From positions 444,790-508,789 of the forward strand of contig CAVXWX010000001.1 in NCBI GenBank assembly GCA_963765555.1: a stretch of DNA of 64,000 nt, given 5' to 3'. The first letter of the stretch is position 1. Each line of letters starts with the position of its first letter. The notes under the pieces were generated by a model. That model was not told the origin of the DNA and ran no database searches. It saw only the letters and a list, made by a program, of their open reading frames with translations. Shown here piece by piece: positions 35,598 through 45,063 of the stretch. The DNA is from JL08 sp963765555 (GTDB lineage Bacteria; Pseudomonadota; Alphaproteobacteria; Rhodobacterales; Rhodobacteraceae). The position numbers and the translations under genes are program-made.

Positions 35598-35647
35598 ACT
35601 TGAGGCCGATGGGAGATTCTGTTGGCGAATAACTTGAGGAGACCCGA

Positions 35648-36955
35648 ATGGCCCCGACGAATTTGACCAGTATCGCGATCTGCGATCTGAGCCCTTGGGC
35701 GCGCAATGCGCGGACGCACTCCAAGAAACAAGTCCGCCAGATAGCCGACAGTATCGAGAGGTTCGGGTTCACCAATCCGGTGCTGATCGATGAGGCCCGC
35801 ACCATTCTTGCGGGACACGGCCGAGTGGAGGCGGCAAAGCTGCTGGGAATGACAGTGGTGCCGTGCCTGCGGCTCGATCACATGACCGCGGCAGAGAAGC
35901 GGGCCTATGTGCTGGCGGACAACAAGCTGGCTCTCAATGCTGGCTGGGACGAGGATTTACTGGCAGCGGAACTGGGCGCGTTGATGTCTGATGATCTCGA
36001 TTTTGATATCGGGGTTACGGGCTTCTCTATCCCGGAGATTGACAGTGTGTTGGAAGCGGTGGTGCCGGAAGATCCGGGTGATCCCGAGGACGATGCGGTG
36101 CCAGACCAGGCGCTTGCACGTGTACAGTTGGGTGATATCTGGCAGTTGGGCGGTCATCGCCTGTTGTGCGGGGATGCGCTCGACGGGCAGGTGGTGTCTG
36201 ATCTTATGGATGGCGCGGATGCACGCATGGTATTTACCGACCCACCTTACAACGTGCCCATTGACGGCCATGTCGGCAACTCCGGTAAGACGCAGCATCG
36301 AGAGTTTGCAATGGCCTCTGGTGAGATGACTGCGCCCCAGTTCACGACCTTTCTTGAAAAGGCGTTTTGCAATTTGGTGGATCACAGCGTTGACGGCTCG
36401 ATCCACTTCATTTGTATGGACTGGCGTCACATGAGAGAAATGCTGGCTGCGGGGCAGGGTGTTTTCGATGAGATGAAAAACCTGATTGTCTGGGCCAAAG
36501 ATAACGGTGGCATGGGAACATTCTATCGCTCCCGTCATGAACTGATTTTTGTGTTCAAGAAAGGCAGTGCCGCACACATCAACACGTTTGAGCTGGGCCA
36601 GCATGGGCGTTACCGCACCAATGTCTGGCAGTATCGCGGGGTAAATACAACGCGCGCGGGTCGGATGGAGGAGTTGGCGCTGCATCCGACGGTCAAGCCG
36701 GTGCAGATGATTGCGGATGCGATCCGGGATGTCTCCGGGCGCGGTGACATTGTACTGGATCTCTTCGGGGGATCCGGATCAACCCTGATCGCGGCGGAAA
36801 AAACCGGACGGCGCGGGTATGTGTGCGAACTTGATACGATCTATTGCGACCGCATTCTGGCCCGCTGGGAAAGCTACGCCAAGGATGAGGCAGAGCAGAT
36901 CCTGTGTGGGTGGGCGCCGCCGGTGTCGGTTGAAAAGATGGAGGCAGCGGAATGA
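35648..36955 (+). CDS. ParB-domain DNA methyltransferase (adenine or N4-cytosine)
   Basis: 435 aa. Residues 1-110 form a ParB/Srx-like domain (SIERFGFTNPVLIDEARTIL, AGHGRVEAAKLLG). The methylase domain follows: FTDPPYNVP (motif IV) near residue 197 and then LDLFGGSGSTLIAAEKTGR (motif I, SAM binding) near residue 365. This order puts it in the beta class. No endonuclease gene accompanies it, so it is an orphan methylase, common in prophages and islands. A GAGGAGA ribosome site precedes ATG 35648; the stop overlaps the next gene. Confidence 0.9.
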   Translation: MAPTNLTSIAICDLSPWARNARTHSKKQVRQIADSIERFGFTNPVLIDEARTILAGHGRVEAAKLLGMTVVPCLRLDHMTAAEKRAYVLADNKLALNAGWDEDLLAAELGALMSDDLDFDIGVTGFSIPEIDSVLEAVVPEDPGDPEDDAVPDQALARVQLGDIWQLGGHRLLCGDALDGQVVSDLMDGADARMVFTDPPYNVPIDGHVGNSGKTQHREFAMASGEMTAPQFTTFLEKAFCNLVDHSVDGSIHFICMDWRHMREMLAAGQGVFDEMKNLIVWAKDNGGMGTFYRSRHELIFVFKKGSAAHINTFELGQHGRYRTNVWQYRGVNTTRAGRMEELALHPTVKPVQMIADAIRDVSGRGDIVLDLFGGSGSTLIAAEKTGRRGYVCELDTIYCDRILARWESYAKDEAEQILCGWAPPVSVEKMEAAE

Positions 36956-37686
36956 AGAAGCCGAAGCTTGCCCTTCCTGCCGCGCAAAAGGAACCAACCT
37001 ATGACGTCGGCTACGGCAAGCCGCCTGCAGACACGCGCTTCAGGCCGGGTCGCTCGGGCAACCCTGCGGGACGGCCAAAGGGGGCAAAGAACAGGAAACC
37101 GGCGCTGAATGAAGAACGCCTCAAGGGGATCATTCTGGAGGAGGCCTATCGCAGCATCACAGTGCGGGACGGGCATCGCAACGTCTCCGTTCCGATGGCG
37201 CAAGCGGTGGTCCGGTCTATGGCCGTCAATGCGGCCAAGGGCCAGCACCGTGCGCAGCGGCTCTTTTCTGAAATGTTGTCCAGCACGGAACGTCAAAACA
37301 AGGCACTGGCAGATGAATGGTTCTGCACCGCGCTGGACTACAAAATTGAATGGGAACGTGAGTTGCAGCGTCGCGAAACTCTTGGCATCACCGATCTACC
37401 GCCCCCGATCCCGCATCCCGATCAGGTGAAAATCAACATGAACACTGGCCTTGCGCATATCGAAGGGCCGGCCACCAAGGAACAGGTTGCGCAGGTCGAG
37501 ATGTGGCGCGATCGGCAAAAAGACTTCAGGCAAGAACTGGAATGGATCCGTAAAAGCCTCAAGCGCGCCAGAAAGCCAGAACGCATTGTCGTGCTGGAAG
37601 AAGAAAGGCGGCAGGTCGAACGCGTGTTGGAGATCATCGGACAACTGCTGGACAGGATTGAATGGAAGCGCAGCGAAGTTATATGA
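36952..37686 (+). CDS. DUF5681-domain protein
   Basis: 244 aa. Near residues 20-45, the signature DTRFRPGRSGNPAGRPKGAK is typical of DUF5681, found beside phage-type methylases and terminases. The C-terminal 80 residues are strongly charged and likely helical/coiled (RQKDFRQELEWIRKSLKRAR). It overlaps the methyltransferase by 4 bases. No terminase or other phage structural gene follows, so the element is probably a remnant. Molecular function unknown. Confidence 0.8.
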   Translation: MKKPKLALPAAQKEPTYDVGYGKPPADTRFRPGRSGNPAGRPKGAKNRKPALNEERLKGIILEEAYRSITVRDGHRNVSVPMAQAVVRSMAVNAAKGQHRAQRLFSEMLSSTERQNKALADEWFCTALDYKIEWERELQRRETLGITDLPPPIPHPDQVKINMNTGLAHIEGPATKEQVAQVEMWRDRQKDFRQELEWIRKSLKRARKPERIVVLEEERRQVERVLEIIGQLLDRIEWKRSEVI

Positions 37687-38132
37687 ACAGAAACTCCAAA
37701 ACTGGGCCAAGCAGATTTGAGAAAAACGTCACATCAAACCAGATTTTCGCTGCAGGTTGAGGAGAGGTCTGCTAAGCGGACTAAACAGACCTTCCGCTAA
37801 CCTGCACAATTAGCGCGAACGGTCCATAGCAGATCTTTGATCAATTTGTGGCGGAGGTCTGTTCCAAGCCCGAAGCGGTCAGGAAAGAAGGCGCTTGGTC
37901 AATTTCATTAATAATCAGAGGCCAGAGGCGCACCGTTTAAAGTCTGTGCTAACCGGCGGCCAACCTGATTGAGAGGCCAAACAAGCTAACCGCGCAAACC
38001 AACTCTAGCCAACACTGATTGTATATCGTTGACAATTCTGTCGGCAGTGGAGTTAGGATTCTATTCTGCGACTGTCTGGTGCCATTTTAGATGGCAATCG
38101 CATCTGCTGGGATGGGCGGGTCGAACAAAAGA
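37687..38132. other. Gap with no recognised feature
   Basis: About 445 bases of lower-quality coding character between the DUF5681 gene and the convergent sulfatase. I see no gene, repeat or clear terminator. Confidence 0.5.
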
Positions 38133-39548
38133 TCAGTCTGGTGTCCAGCCATCAGGAGCGGGGAAGGGAACGGGTGGCTCTTCTGCTAGTGTAGCCTGAA
38201 ACTTGAGGATCTCGCCGGCGACAACAGGAAAGACCCAGGTCAGATTCTGTGTACCGGTTTCTTCCATCCCGCCCGCAAGACCAAAAAGTTCTTTCGGATC
38301 GCGCAACAGGTTGTGGACACGCGGCACATTATGCTGCACGGGCTGATCGAACATGGAATTCTGTTCCCAGAAATGGATCTTGAAGTTGCGCCATTTGTAC
38401 GACTGCATCTTGTCACCATTGTAAGCAGGGAAACCTTCGCGGGCCGACTTTTCGGAATTGCCTTGAAAGAAATCCATCTGGTCGACGCCATCGATCATTC
38501 TGTCTTGTGGAACGTCGTACCCTGCAACGCCTGCGAGGGTCGGCATGATGTCCACGATGTGCACGATTTCATCGCTTACGGCACCTTGCGGTACTTTCCC
38601 CGGCCAGCGGATCAGGAATGGTGCACGCAAGCTGCCCTCCAGCGTGGTGAAGTAATGCCCCCGCCAGTATCCGGCGGTACCAAAGAAAGCCGGCGCTTCT
38701 TCCGGACCGTTGTCGCTTGACCAGATGACGATGGTATTGTCGGCAATGCCCAGTCGGTCGACGGCATCCAGTACTTGGCCGGTGTTGTAGTCCATCTCTG
38801 CCAGCATATCCGCCCAAGGGCCATTACCGGTCGCGCCAACGAAATCCGGATGAGCAAGAGGCGGGAGATGGGGCTGTGTGAACGGCACGTAGGCAAAGAA
38901 AGGTATTCCTTCGGATGTCTGTTCTTCCATAAAGGCAATTGTGCGTTTGGTGATCTCACGATCAATCAGCGCGCGGGTTTCCAGATTGTACTCCGCAGTG
39001 TTGGTCAGCTCCGAACCGCGTGTTGCTTCCACGATTTGCGGGGGTGACAGTACGCTTGGATCGTATCCGATCTGGGTAGTGTATTCAGCTTCGTCAGTTG
39101 TGTTGGCAACCCCATACCAGACATCAAAACCCTGATCTGTCGGGTACCGGCCCGGCTGGTCCCCGATGTGCCATTTGCCGAACATACCAGTGGCATATCC
39201 CGCCTCTGAGAACAGTTCGGCGATTGTCTTTTCCCAACTGACCAGCCCGTACGGCAAGCCCCAAACCACTTTTGTAGTGCCTGACCTGACCGGATGACGA
39301 CCTGTCATCAAGGCGGACCGTGATGGTGTGCATTGCGGCTCAACATTATAATTCAGCAACCGCATGCCTTCCGCGGCAAGAGCATCAAGACGGGGCGTTT
39401 CTGCTCCGCGTAGGATACCGCCACCATATGCTCCGATTTCGCCCCAGCCGAGATTATCCGTCATCATGAAAATAACATTCGGCCTGTCTTGCGAGTACGC
39501 TGTGACTGGTGCGCCGAGCGCCAAAAGAACCATTGAAATATACTTCAT
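38133..39548 (-). CDS. Type I sulfatase (arylsulfatase family), secreted
   Basis: 471 aa with signal peptide MKYISMVLLALGAPVTAYSQ. Metal-binding FMMTDNLGWGEIGAYG starts the alkaline-phosphatase fold. The CTPSRSALMTGRHP block gives the CxPSR signature whose Cys is matured to formylglycine. GKWHIGD and SSDNGPEE are also present. It would remove sulfate from an ester substrate in the periplasm. No maturase gene is in the window. A second, truncated sulfatase lies upstream. Confidence 0.92.
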   Translation of the reverse strand: MKYISMVLLALGAPVTAYSQDRPNVIFMMTDNLGWGEIGAYGGGILRGAETPRLDALAAEGMRLLNYNVEPQCTPSRSALMTGRHPVRSGTTKVVWGLPYGLVSWEKTIAELFSEAGYATGMFGKWHIGDQPGRYPTDQGFDVWYGVANTTDEAEYTTQIGYDPSVLSPPQIVEATRGSELTNTAEYNLETRALIDREITKRTIAFMEEQTSEGIPFFAYVPFTQPHLPPLAHPDFVGATGNGPWADMLAEMDYNTGQVLDAVDRLGIADNTIVIWSSDNGPEEAPAFFGTAGYWRGHYFTTLEGSLRAPFLIRWPGKVPQGAVSDEIVHIVDIMPTLAGVAGYDVPQDRMIDGVDQMDFFQGNSEKSAREGFPAYNGDKMQSYKWRNFKIHFWEQNSMFDQPVQHNVPRVHNLLRDPKELFGLAGGMEETGTQNLTWVFPVVAGEILKFQATLAEEPPVPFPAPDGWTPD

Positions 39549-39878
39549 CTTTGTATCCCTTTTTGCGTGAGCAAATTCTGTTGGATGGCGGTCAATTCAT
39601 TAGTGATGGCTGTCGAAACTGCATTCAAAACAGTTTTTGCAAGCATTTTATTATGAGTTTTCTGCTTTGAGGTCTCTTATATGTCCTGTGCTAACGATTT
39701 CTGGTCGAGGATTGCGGTCGCAACTCCAGCGACGCAAAGAACTGTGAAGCTTAGCTACATGCCGTCTCCCCTTACGTGAAACGTCTTACGTTCCGCAGTG
39801 GCTTTGGGGGCAGCGATCCGAATAGTCTGCCGGTGTAAAAAACCCGCAGGCGAATGGCCTGCGGGAATCTTTGTCGAA
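39549..39878. other. Gap between the two sulfatase genes
   Basis: About 330 bases. The only feature seen is the minus-strand terminator at 39834-39865; the rest should carry the promoter of the intact sulfatase, but no clear motif was found. Confidence 0.5.
39834..39865 (-). terminator. Rho-independent terminator of the truncated sulfatase
   Basis: CCCGCAGGC (39843-39851) pairs with GCCTGCGGG (39857-39865). On the minus strand the stem is followed by a T-run (GTTTTTT), just past the stop at 39879. The two sulfatase genes are therefore separate transcripts. Confidence 0.85.
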
Positions 39879-40459
39879 TTAGTTTGAGCCTGGATTGCTG
39901 CGCAATGTTTCCAGCACGGCATTCAGGTTAAAGCTGCCCGGTTCCTGACGTGGGGGAAACTCTTGATAGGTTGCCAGATGCTGCGCCACGTAGTTCACTG
40001 CAGGCAGGATCAGGAACGCCCGGTCAAAGCGCCACATATTGTAGTTTTCTGACTCTTCGTCGGCTTTCTCGAACGCGTCGCCTCGCATGTCGAAAAGCTT
40101 CGGTAGACGCAAGGTGATCAGCGGTTCGCTCCAGACATTGAACCCTTCCTCGCGCTGCTCCATGAAGACCATCTTCCAGCGACCATAGCGTAGGTTGGCA
40201 AGCTCACCATCGTCGGTCCAGTAAAAGAACTCTTTGCGCGGTGCTTCCTCAGCTTCCCCGCTAAAGTAGGGCATCAGGTTATAGCCATCCAAATGCACCT
40301 TGTAGTCTCGGCCAATGGCTGAATGGCCTTCCAGCAGCTTTTCCTTCACGTCAGGTTCACCCGCCGCAGCCAGCAGGGTCGGCAACATGTCTTCGTGGCT
40401 GAACACATCGTTGTAGACCGTGCCAGGTTCGATCACACCGGGCCATTTAATCATTGTGG
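39879..40459 (-). pseudogene. Truncated sulfatase, C-terminal part only
   Basis: About 190 codons of a sulfatase C-terminal region (MIKWPGVIEPGTVYNDVFSH, then DMLPTLLAAAGEPD, ending LRSNPGSN). The catalytic N-terminal half with CxPSR is missing. The break coincides exactly with the left inverted repeat of the IS element at 40460. The missing half is not on the other side of the IS, where a cpaB fragment begins instead, so DNA was deleted. Confidence 0.88.
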
Positions 40460-40537
40460 TGTCTGACGTCAGCACCTTTGGGACAGATTTGAGGATTTAG
40501 CAACGGAGGATTTCTGGTTCATCGTAACCGTCAAGGA

Positions 40538-40918
40538 GTGAAGATGAACAAGAAATCCGGAACCAGCAAAGCTGCGGCTGACAAGCTGGTCAAAACGATC
40601 CGCCGCAAGACGCGGCAAACCTATTCGTCTGAAGAGAAGATCCGCATTGTTTTAGCTGGCCTTCGCGGCGAGGAAACCATCTCGGTGCTATGTCGCCGCG
40701 AGGGCATCTCCGAGAGCTTGTATTACAGTTGGTCTAAGGAATTCCTTGAGGCCGGGAAGCGCCGTTTGTCCGGCGATACAGCCCGTCAGGCAACCTCGCC
40801 CGAGGTGAAGGATCTGCGATCTGAGGCGACGGCACTGAAGGAATGCGTCGCCGATCTGACCCTGGAAAACCGTCTGCTCAAAAAAAGCATGACAGGGGCT
40901 GGGGAGTTCGAGGAATGA
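40538..40918 (+). CDS. IS3-like transposase OrfA
   Basis: 126 aa. Helix-turn-helix at residues ~30-75 (YSSEEKIRIVLAGLRGEET, CRREGISESLYYSWSKEF), then a leucine-zipper-like C-terminal helix (LKECVADLTLENRLLKKSM). Binds the IS ends. Its stop overlaps the OrfB start (ATGA). Confidence 0.9.
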   Translation: MKMNKKSGTSKAAADKLVKTIRRKTRQTYSSEEKIRIVLAGLRGEETISVLCRREGISESLYYSWSKEFLEAGKRRLSGDTARQATSPEVKDLRSEATALKECVADLTLENRLLKKSMTGAGEFEE

Positions 40919-41896
40919 GATACCCTGCATCTGAGAAACTGGAGATCATTCGCACCGTTGAGGGGTCCCATCTGCCCACCAAGCAGACCCTGGACATGCT
41001 GGGCATCCCGCGCACGACATTCTACCGTTGGTATGACCGTTACGTCGAAGGTGGATTTGATGCCCTGGCGGATCGCTCTCCCTGCCCAAAGTCTGTCTGG
41101 AACCGAATTCCACAGGCCAGGCGGGATGATCTGATCGAGTTCGCGCTGGAACATGAGGCGCTGACGACACGCGAGTTGGCGGTCAAGTATACCGATGAGA
41201 AGCGGTATTTTATCTCTAAATCATCGGCTTACCGCTTTCTGAAGGAAGCTGACCTGATCACTGCACCGGACTATGTGGTGATCAAAGCGGCTGACGAGTT
41301 CACGGACAAGACCACCGCCATCAACGAGATGTGGCAGACCGACTTCACCTACTTCAAGATCATCGGCTGGGGCTGGTATTACCTCAGCACGATCCTGGAC
41401 GATTACAGCCGCTACATCATTGCCTGGAAACTTTGCACGAACATGCGGGCCGAGGATGTGACGGACACGATTGAGTTGGCACTGGCGGCGTCAGGGTGCG
41501 ACCAGGCCGTCGTTCGCCACATGCCACGCCTGCTGAGCGACAATGGGTCCTGTTACATCTCCGGTGATTTGGCCGAATGGCTGGAGGATCAGAAAATGGA
41601 TCACGTTCGCGGTGCACCGTTCCACCCGCAAACCCAAGGCAAGATCGAGCGCTGGCATCAGACGATGAAGAACCGGGTCCTGCTGGAAAACTACTATCTG
41701 CCCGGCGATCTCGAACGCCAGATCGGGGCCTTCGTCGATTACTACAACAACGCAGCGATACCACGAGAGCCTGAACAACGTCACACCCGCCGACGTCTAC
41801 TTCGGGCGCGACAAAGCCATCCTCAGAGAAAGGGAGAAGATCAAGAAACTGACAATCCGACAACGCCGCTTGCAACACCAAAAACAGGCAGCATAA
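40915..41896 (+). pseudogene. IS3-like transposase OrfB, frameshifted near its C-terminus
   Basis: Integrase-core DDE transposase. N-terminal helix-turn-helix (MRYPASEKLEIIRTVEG), then catalytic residues in WQTDFTYFK (D), LLSDNGSCY (D) and HPQTQGKIERWH (E), all intact. After YYNN (about 41755) an additional base shifts the frame. The expected ending YHESLNNVTPADVYFGRDKA runs in another frame to TAA 41894-41896. As written, the frame continues to 41943 with an unrelated tail. Removing one G restores the family C-terminus, so this is a mutation or a sequencing error. Confidence 0.85.
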
Positions 41897-41969
41897 TCAA
41901 TCACACAAACGAACCAGAGCCTCCAATGCTCAAGCCGCTCTGATGTCCCATTTTATATGACGACGGACA

Positions 41970-42199
41970 GTATTGGCCGGGACCGCGTCGCGCGGCCATG
42001 CAATCGTGCTTAGCATGTGGCCTTCGATTGCCTGGCCAAAAATGATGTCTTGGCTTGCAACGACGACGTGAACCAGCGCACTTTCTTCGCTCGCTGAAAC
42101 ACTGGTTTTTTGGCTGGCGAAATATTCGTTCGCCATAAAGGCGGACCCGCCAGTTACTGCCAGTCCCATTACGACGGTTAGAAGGGAAGAAAAACGCAT
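41970..42199 (-). pseudogene. cpaB: cpaB fragment (Flp/Tad pilus assembly), 3' end lost
   Basis: About 76 codons from ATG 42199 with an AAGGAG ribosome site: MRFSSLLTVVMGLAVTGGSA membrane anchor, then ALVHVVVASQDIIFGQAIEG, the start of the SAF domain of CpaB/RcpC. A full CpaB is about three to four times longer. The reading is cut at the IS right end (41969). With the Flp pilin upstream it shows a former Tad pilus locus. Confidence 0.8.
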
Positions 42200-42522
42200 G
42201 GTAAACTCCTTTTTGGGCCACCGGCAAAGGCGGGATGGTTGCCGTAATGATGGTCAGGTAGGCCGTTGGATCAGAAGGGGATCATTGACCTAGCAGTGCG
42301 CCTGCAAACAAAAGTGAGACATAGAGCAGGACACAATATTCTACGGAAACAGCCGTTTGGTATTGCGTCGCATATCGGATGAATATCTTTGCCAATTTGC
42401 GTGTCATCGGCGCCAAACTCCTATGCCATTGTTTCAGGGTTCGGGTTTGCCGTGGTCACGTGGCGCAACCACGGCAGATAGGCTTTCTTGGATGCGAAAA
42501 TTATTCGCTAATCCCAAAGTCT
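42200..42522. other. Gap between flp and cpaB remnants
   Basis: About 320 bases with no gene I can support. In intact Tad loci a small prepilin peptidase gene may occupy this place, but no such sequence is recognisable. Confidence 0.4.
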
Positions 42523-42702
42523 TTAGTTTGGCATTTGAGTGCCGGCAGCACCCATCGCTACGCCGATCTCACCACCCAGCAGGGTCAGGGCGCCCGCACC
42601 CAAAGTGACAGCAAGCGCGATTGCGATACCGTATTCGACAAGCGTGACACCACGTTCATCGGATTTGAAAGAAACGATCGTTTTGAGAATAAAATCCTGC
42701 AT
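42523..42702 (-). CDS. flp: Flp-type pilin
   Basis: 59 aa, complete. A short leader ends SFKSDERG and is followed by VTLVEYGIAIALAVTLGAG, the Flp pilin signature with processing after Gly and the conserved Glu-Tyr pair. The C-terminal tail LLGGEIGVAMGAAGTQMPN is short, as in Flp pilins. Start ATG 42702 has a GGAG-type ribosome site. Without the rest of the tad genes nearby it is probably a remnant, although a second tad locus elsewhere could use it. Confidence 0.82.
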   Translation of the reverse strand: MQDFILKTIVSFKSDERGVTLVEYGIAIALAVTLGAGALTLLGGEIGVAMGAAGTQMPN

Positions 42703-43368
42703 TGGTAACTCCTACTAAGTTGATATGTCGGAAAGAATGTGAATGCTGCCCCCGACATCTTTCAGCGGCCAAACAAAGTGTTGACAACCTTTCACCACAT
42801 TACGGCCATAATTGGCTATCTGCATCGTTCAGACAGACAGGATTTACCCGCAGAGGTTGTAGTTTTCATCGCTTTGGTCTTCTCGAAACAAATTGTCCGG
42901 AGCTAAGCGCGAGAAAATATCAGGATAAATTGGTTTGACAGCACTGTCTTTTGTAGACGGCTGCATTCGAACGGGCACTATCACACAAAACTGACGTTAG
43001 CAGGGTGGAGGGTGGTGTCAGGCAAATTCGACCGGTTTCAGTTCATCGCCAATAGTCGGAACCTATCGGCCGCGAAGACCTGGCCAAATCTGTTCCACCA
43101 AAGCCGAACCGTTTCGTGACTGACATCAATCCCACGCTCTTGCAGAGGATCCGCGATATTGAGCAAGGACGACGGCAACCAATCAATCGACTTTTCAACA
43201 GTGTCAGGACAAAGCGTTTTTTTTGCGGATCAGCTTCTCTATTCCCAAAGGCAAAATCGGGTTTTCGCAAAATCACCAAACGCGTTAATACGGGCTTTGA
43301 ATGGCTGCCAATGGCTTTCGTTAAAGTCGTCATTAGAAAGTGCCCGGCCAACCATCGCAGCCAGCTAA
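42703..43368. other. Intergenic debris upstream of the wHTH/TPR gene
   Basis: About 665 bases. The flp promoter should lie at its left end. A decayed transposase fragment occupies 43038-43188. Nothing else is recognised. Confidence 0.5.
43038..43188 (-). pseudogene. Decayed IS6-like transposase fragment
   Basis: The minus strand reads LQERGIDVSHETVRLWWNRF followed by GQVFAAD and a stop at 43038-43040. This is the conserved helix-turn-helix/early core region of IS6-type transposases. Only about 50 codons remain and neither end nor catalytic core is present. It supports repeated mobile-element activity in this stretch. Confidence 0.7.
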
Positions 43369-44943
43369 CTAGTCCCGCTGACCTTCTTTCAACCCAACGG
43401 AGGTCAGCGCGTCATGTATTGATTGCCGCATTTTCGCGTCTTCAAAGGGAAATGCATCAAAGAACATTGAGATCGAAGCATCCGGCCTGCGCTGTGTGAC
43501 GGTTCGTGCCCAATATGCGGCTTTTTCATCATCCCCTTTGATTTTGAGGGCCATCGCGGCAATAGCGCCAATCAGAAAATGCGCTCCGGGTGCACGGGCC
43601 CCTTTTTCAGCCCAATAAGCCGCTTTCTCAAAGTCTTGCAGTTGCAGATACGCCAGACCGCAGGCGGCTTGCATCGCGTAGAGAAATGGATCGAGCGGAC
43701 TGAGGGAAATAGCCCGTTCCAACTGACAAAGCGCTATCGTGCCCCGGCCCGCCATCACGTCCGCCCAGCCATGCGCATAGAAGCCTTGTGCAAAGTTCGG
43801 GGAAAGCTCGACCGAGCGATCAATCCATGGCATGCCCGCTTCCGGATCACCACGAAGCCAATGCGCGCGGCCCAGAGTGAAGTTTCCAAAAGGGTCCACA
43901 GGGTCAAGCTCGATGCATTTTTCGGCAAATCGACGTGCATTGTCGACTTCTGCCGAGGCGTTGCCCCGATACTTCAAAAAAGCGGTTTGAAAGCTAGTGA
44001 AAGATCGCGCCGCATAGGCCCTGGCAAAGCTCGGTTCCAGCTTAGTCGCCCGTTCAAAGTAATCCGCAGCAATCTGGTTGTCCGATCTGTTGAAGCGGTA
44101 CATATGCTGCAATCCAAGATGATAAACGCCCCACGCATCCAAGTTCTCCGGCGGCACCAAACGGGCGCGTTCAGCCTCATTCAGGGGCACATGTAGTTCG
44201 AGCGCAGAAATAACATGGGTCACGATATCGTTTCTGGTTTGGTTGATATCGTCGACTGTGCCGGAAAACCGTTCGCTCCAGACCACAGCCTGACTGCGGG
44301 TGTCCGACAATTCAACCGACACGGCAATTACGGCACCGTAAATCTCGACCAAGCCTGTCAGGCAATAATTTGTTCCCAGCGCGTCATGGATCACCCTCAG
44401 GTCAGGGTTTTCCTGACGGAAGCGAAACGTGGATCCACGCGATACTACGGTCAGCCACCGCAAGCGCGACAGGCATGAAATCAGCTCAGCGGGGATGGCG
44501 TCTGCGATAGCGCTATAGTTCTGAGAATAGCCGACCAAGCGAAACGGCAAAATGGCAATCGATGGGCGCTTGGGCTGCGTCGGGATGTCAATCGGTGCTG
44601 CCATGTCGCCGGATTTCAGAACGCGCGCCGGCGCGCTTGTCGTTACGGCGCCAACAAAACGCACGCCTCGGCCACGTACTGTACGAATGAATTTTTGTGC
44701 GACACCGTCGTCGCCCAAGGCTTTGCGTGTTGTCTTGATCACCGTGGCTATGGCCGCATCAGTTACGATGCGACCGTGCCATACTGTTTCGACGATCTCG
44801 TCTTTTGTCACCATTCTGTCGTGGTTCATCACCAAAAGACACAGCAATGCAAAGGCGCGCGGCTCAATCGCAATGTCGCGTTCGGCCTCCAGTAATAGTC
44901 CGCGATCAATGTCCAGTGTGAAGGGATCAAATCGGTAGCGCAT
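43369..44943 (-). CDS. Winged-helix regulator with TolB-like and TPR domains
   Basis: 524 aa. Residues 1-95 form an OmpR/CadC-type winged helix (FDPFTLDIDRGLLLEAERD, VRGRGVRFVG). Residues ~130-270 show a TolB-like segment beginning PSIAILPFRLVGYS. The rest is a TPR array (YFERATKLEPSFARAYAARS, ALCQLERAISLSPLDPFLYA). No transmembrane helix separates the domains, unlike CadC. It has the same TolB-TPR architecture as the cyclase at 48332-50086, pointing to a shared signal. Divergent from the secreted protein/enzyme cluster, so it may regulate it. Confidence 0.87.
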   Translation of the reverse strand: MRYRFDPFTLDIDRGLLLEAERDIAIEPRAFALLCLLVMNHDRMVTKDEIVETVWHGRIVTDAAIATVIKTTRKALGDDGVAQKFIRTVRGRGVRFVGAVTTSAPARVLKSGDMAAPIDIPTQPKRPSIAILPFRLVGYSQNYSAIADAIPAELISCLSRLRWLTVVSRGSTFRFRQENPDLRVIHDALGTNYCLTGLVEIYGAVIAVSVELSDTRSQAVVWSERFSGTVDDINQTRNDIVTHVISALELHVPLNEAERARLVPPENLDAWGVYHLGLQHMYRFNRSDNQIAADYFERATKLEPSFARAYAARSFTSFQTAFLKYRGNASAEVDNARRFAEKCIELDPVDPFGNFTLGRAHWLRGDPEAGMPWIDRSVELSPNFAQGFYAHGWADVMAGRGTIALCQLERAISLSPLDPFLYAMQAACGLAYLQLQDFEKAAYWAEKGARAPGAHFLIGAIAAMALKIKGDDEKAAYWARTVTQRRPDASISMFFDAFPFEDAKMRQSIHDALTSVGLKEGQRD

Positions 44944-45063
44944 CCCCTAATCCTTAGGCGCATCTGAAAGAAACGCCATAAAAAACTCAAGTCTCCCTCA
45001 AGCGCGCTGGTGGGAGTTGTGAAACTGTTGATCATTCTGAATTGCCACTGAGGAGCAACTGAA

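Larger units (their letters stand above)
40460..41969 (+). mobile_element. IS3-like insertion sequence at a deletion junction
   Basis: 1510 bases with two overlapping transposase frames. Terminal inverted repeats are visible: left TGTCTGACGTCA + 8 bases + GGGACA from 40460, and right, read inward on the minus strand from 41969, TGTCCGTCGTCA + 8 bases + GGGACA. No target duplication is seen (left flank ...TGTGG, right flank GTATTGG), consistent with an IS-mediated deletion joining a sulfatase fragment to a cpaB fragment. Confidence 0.85.
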
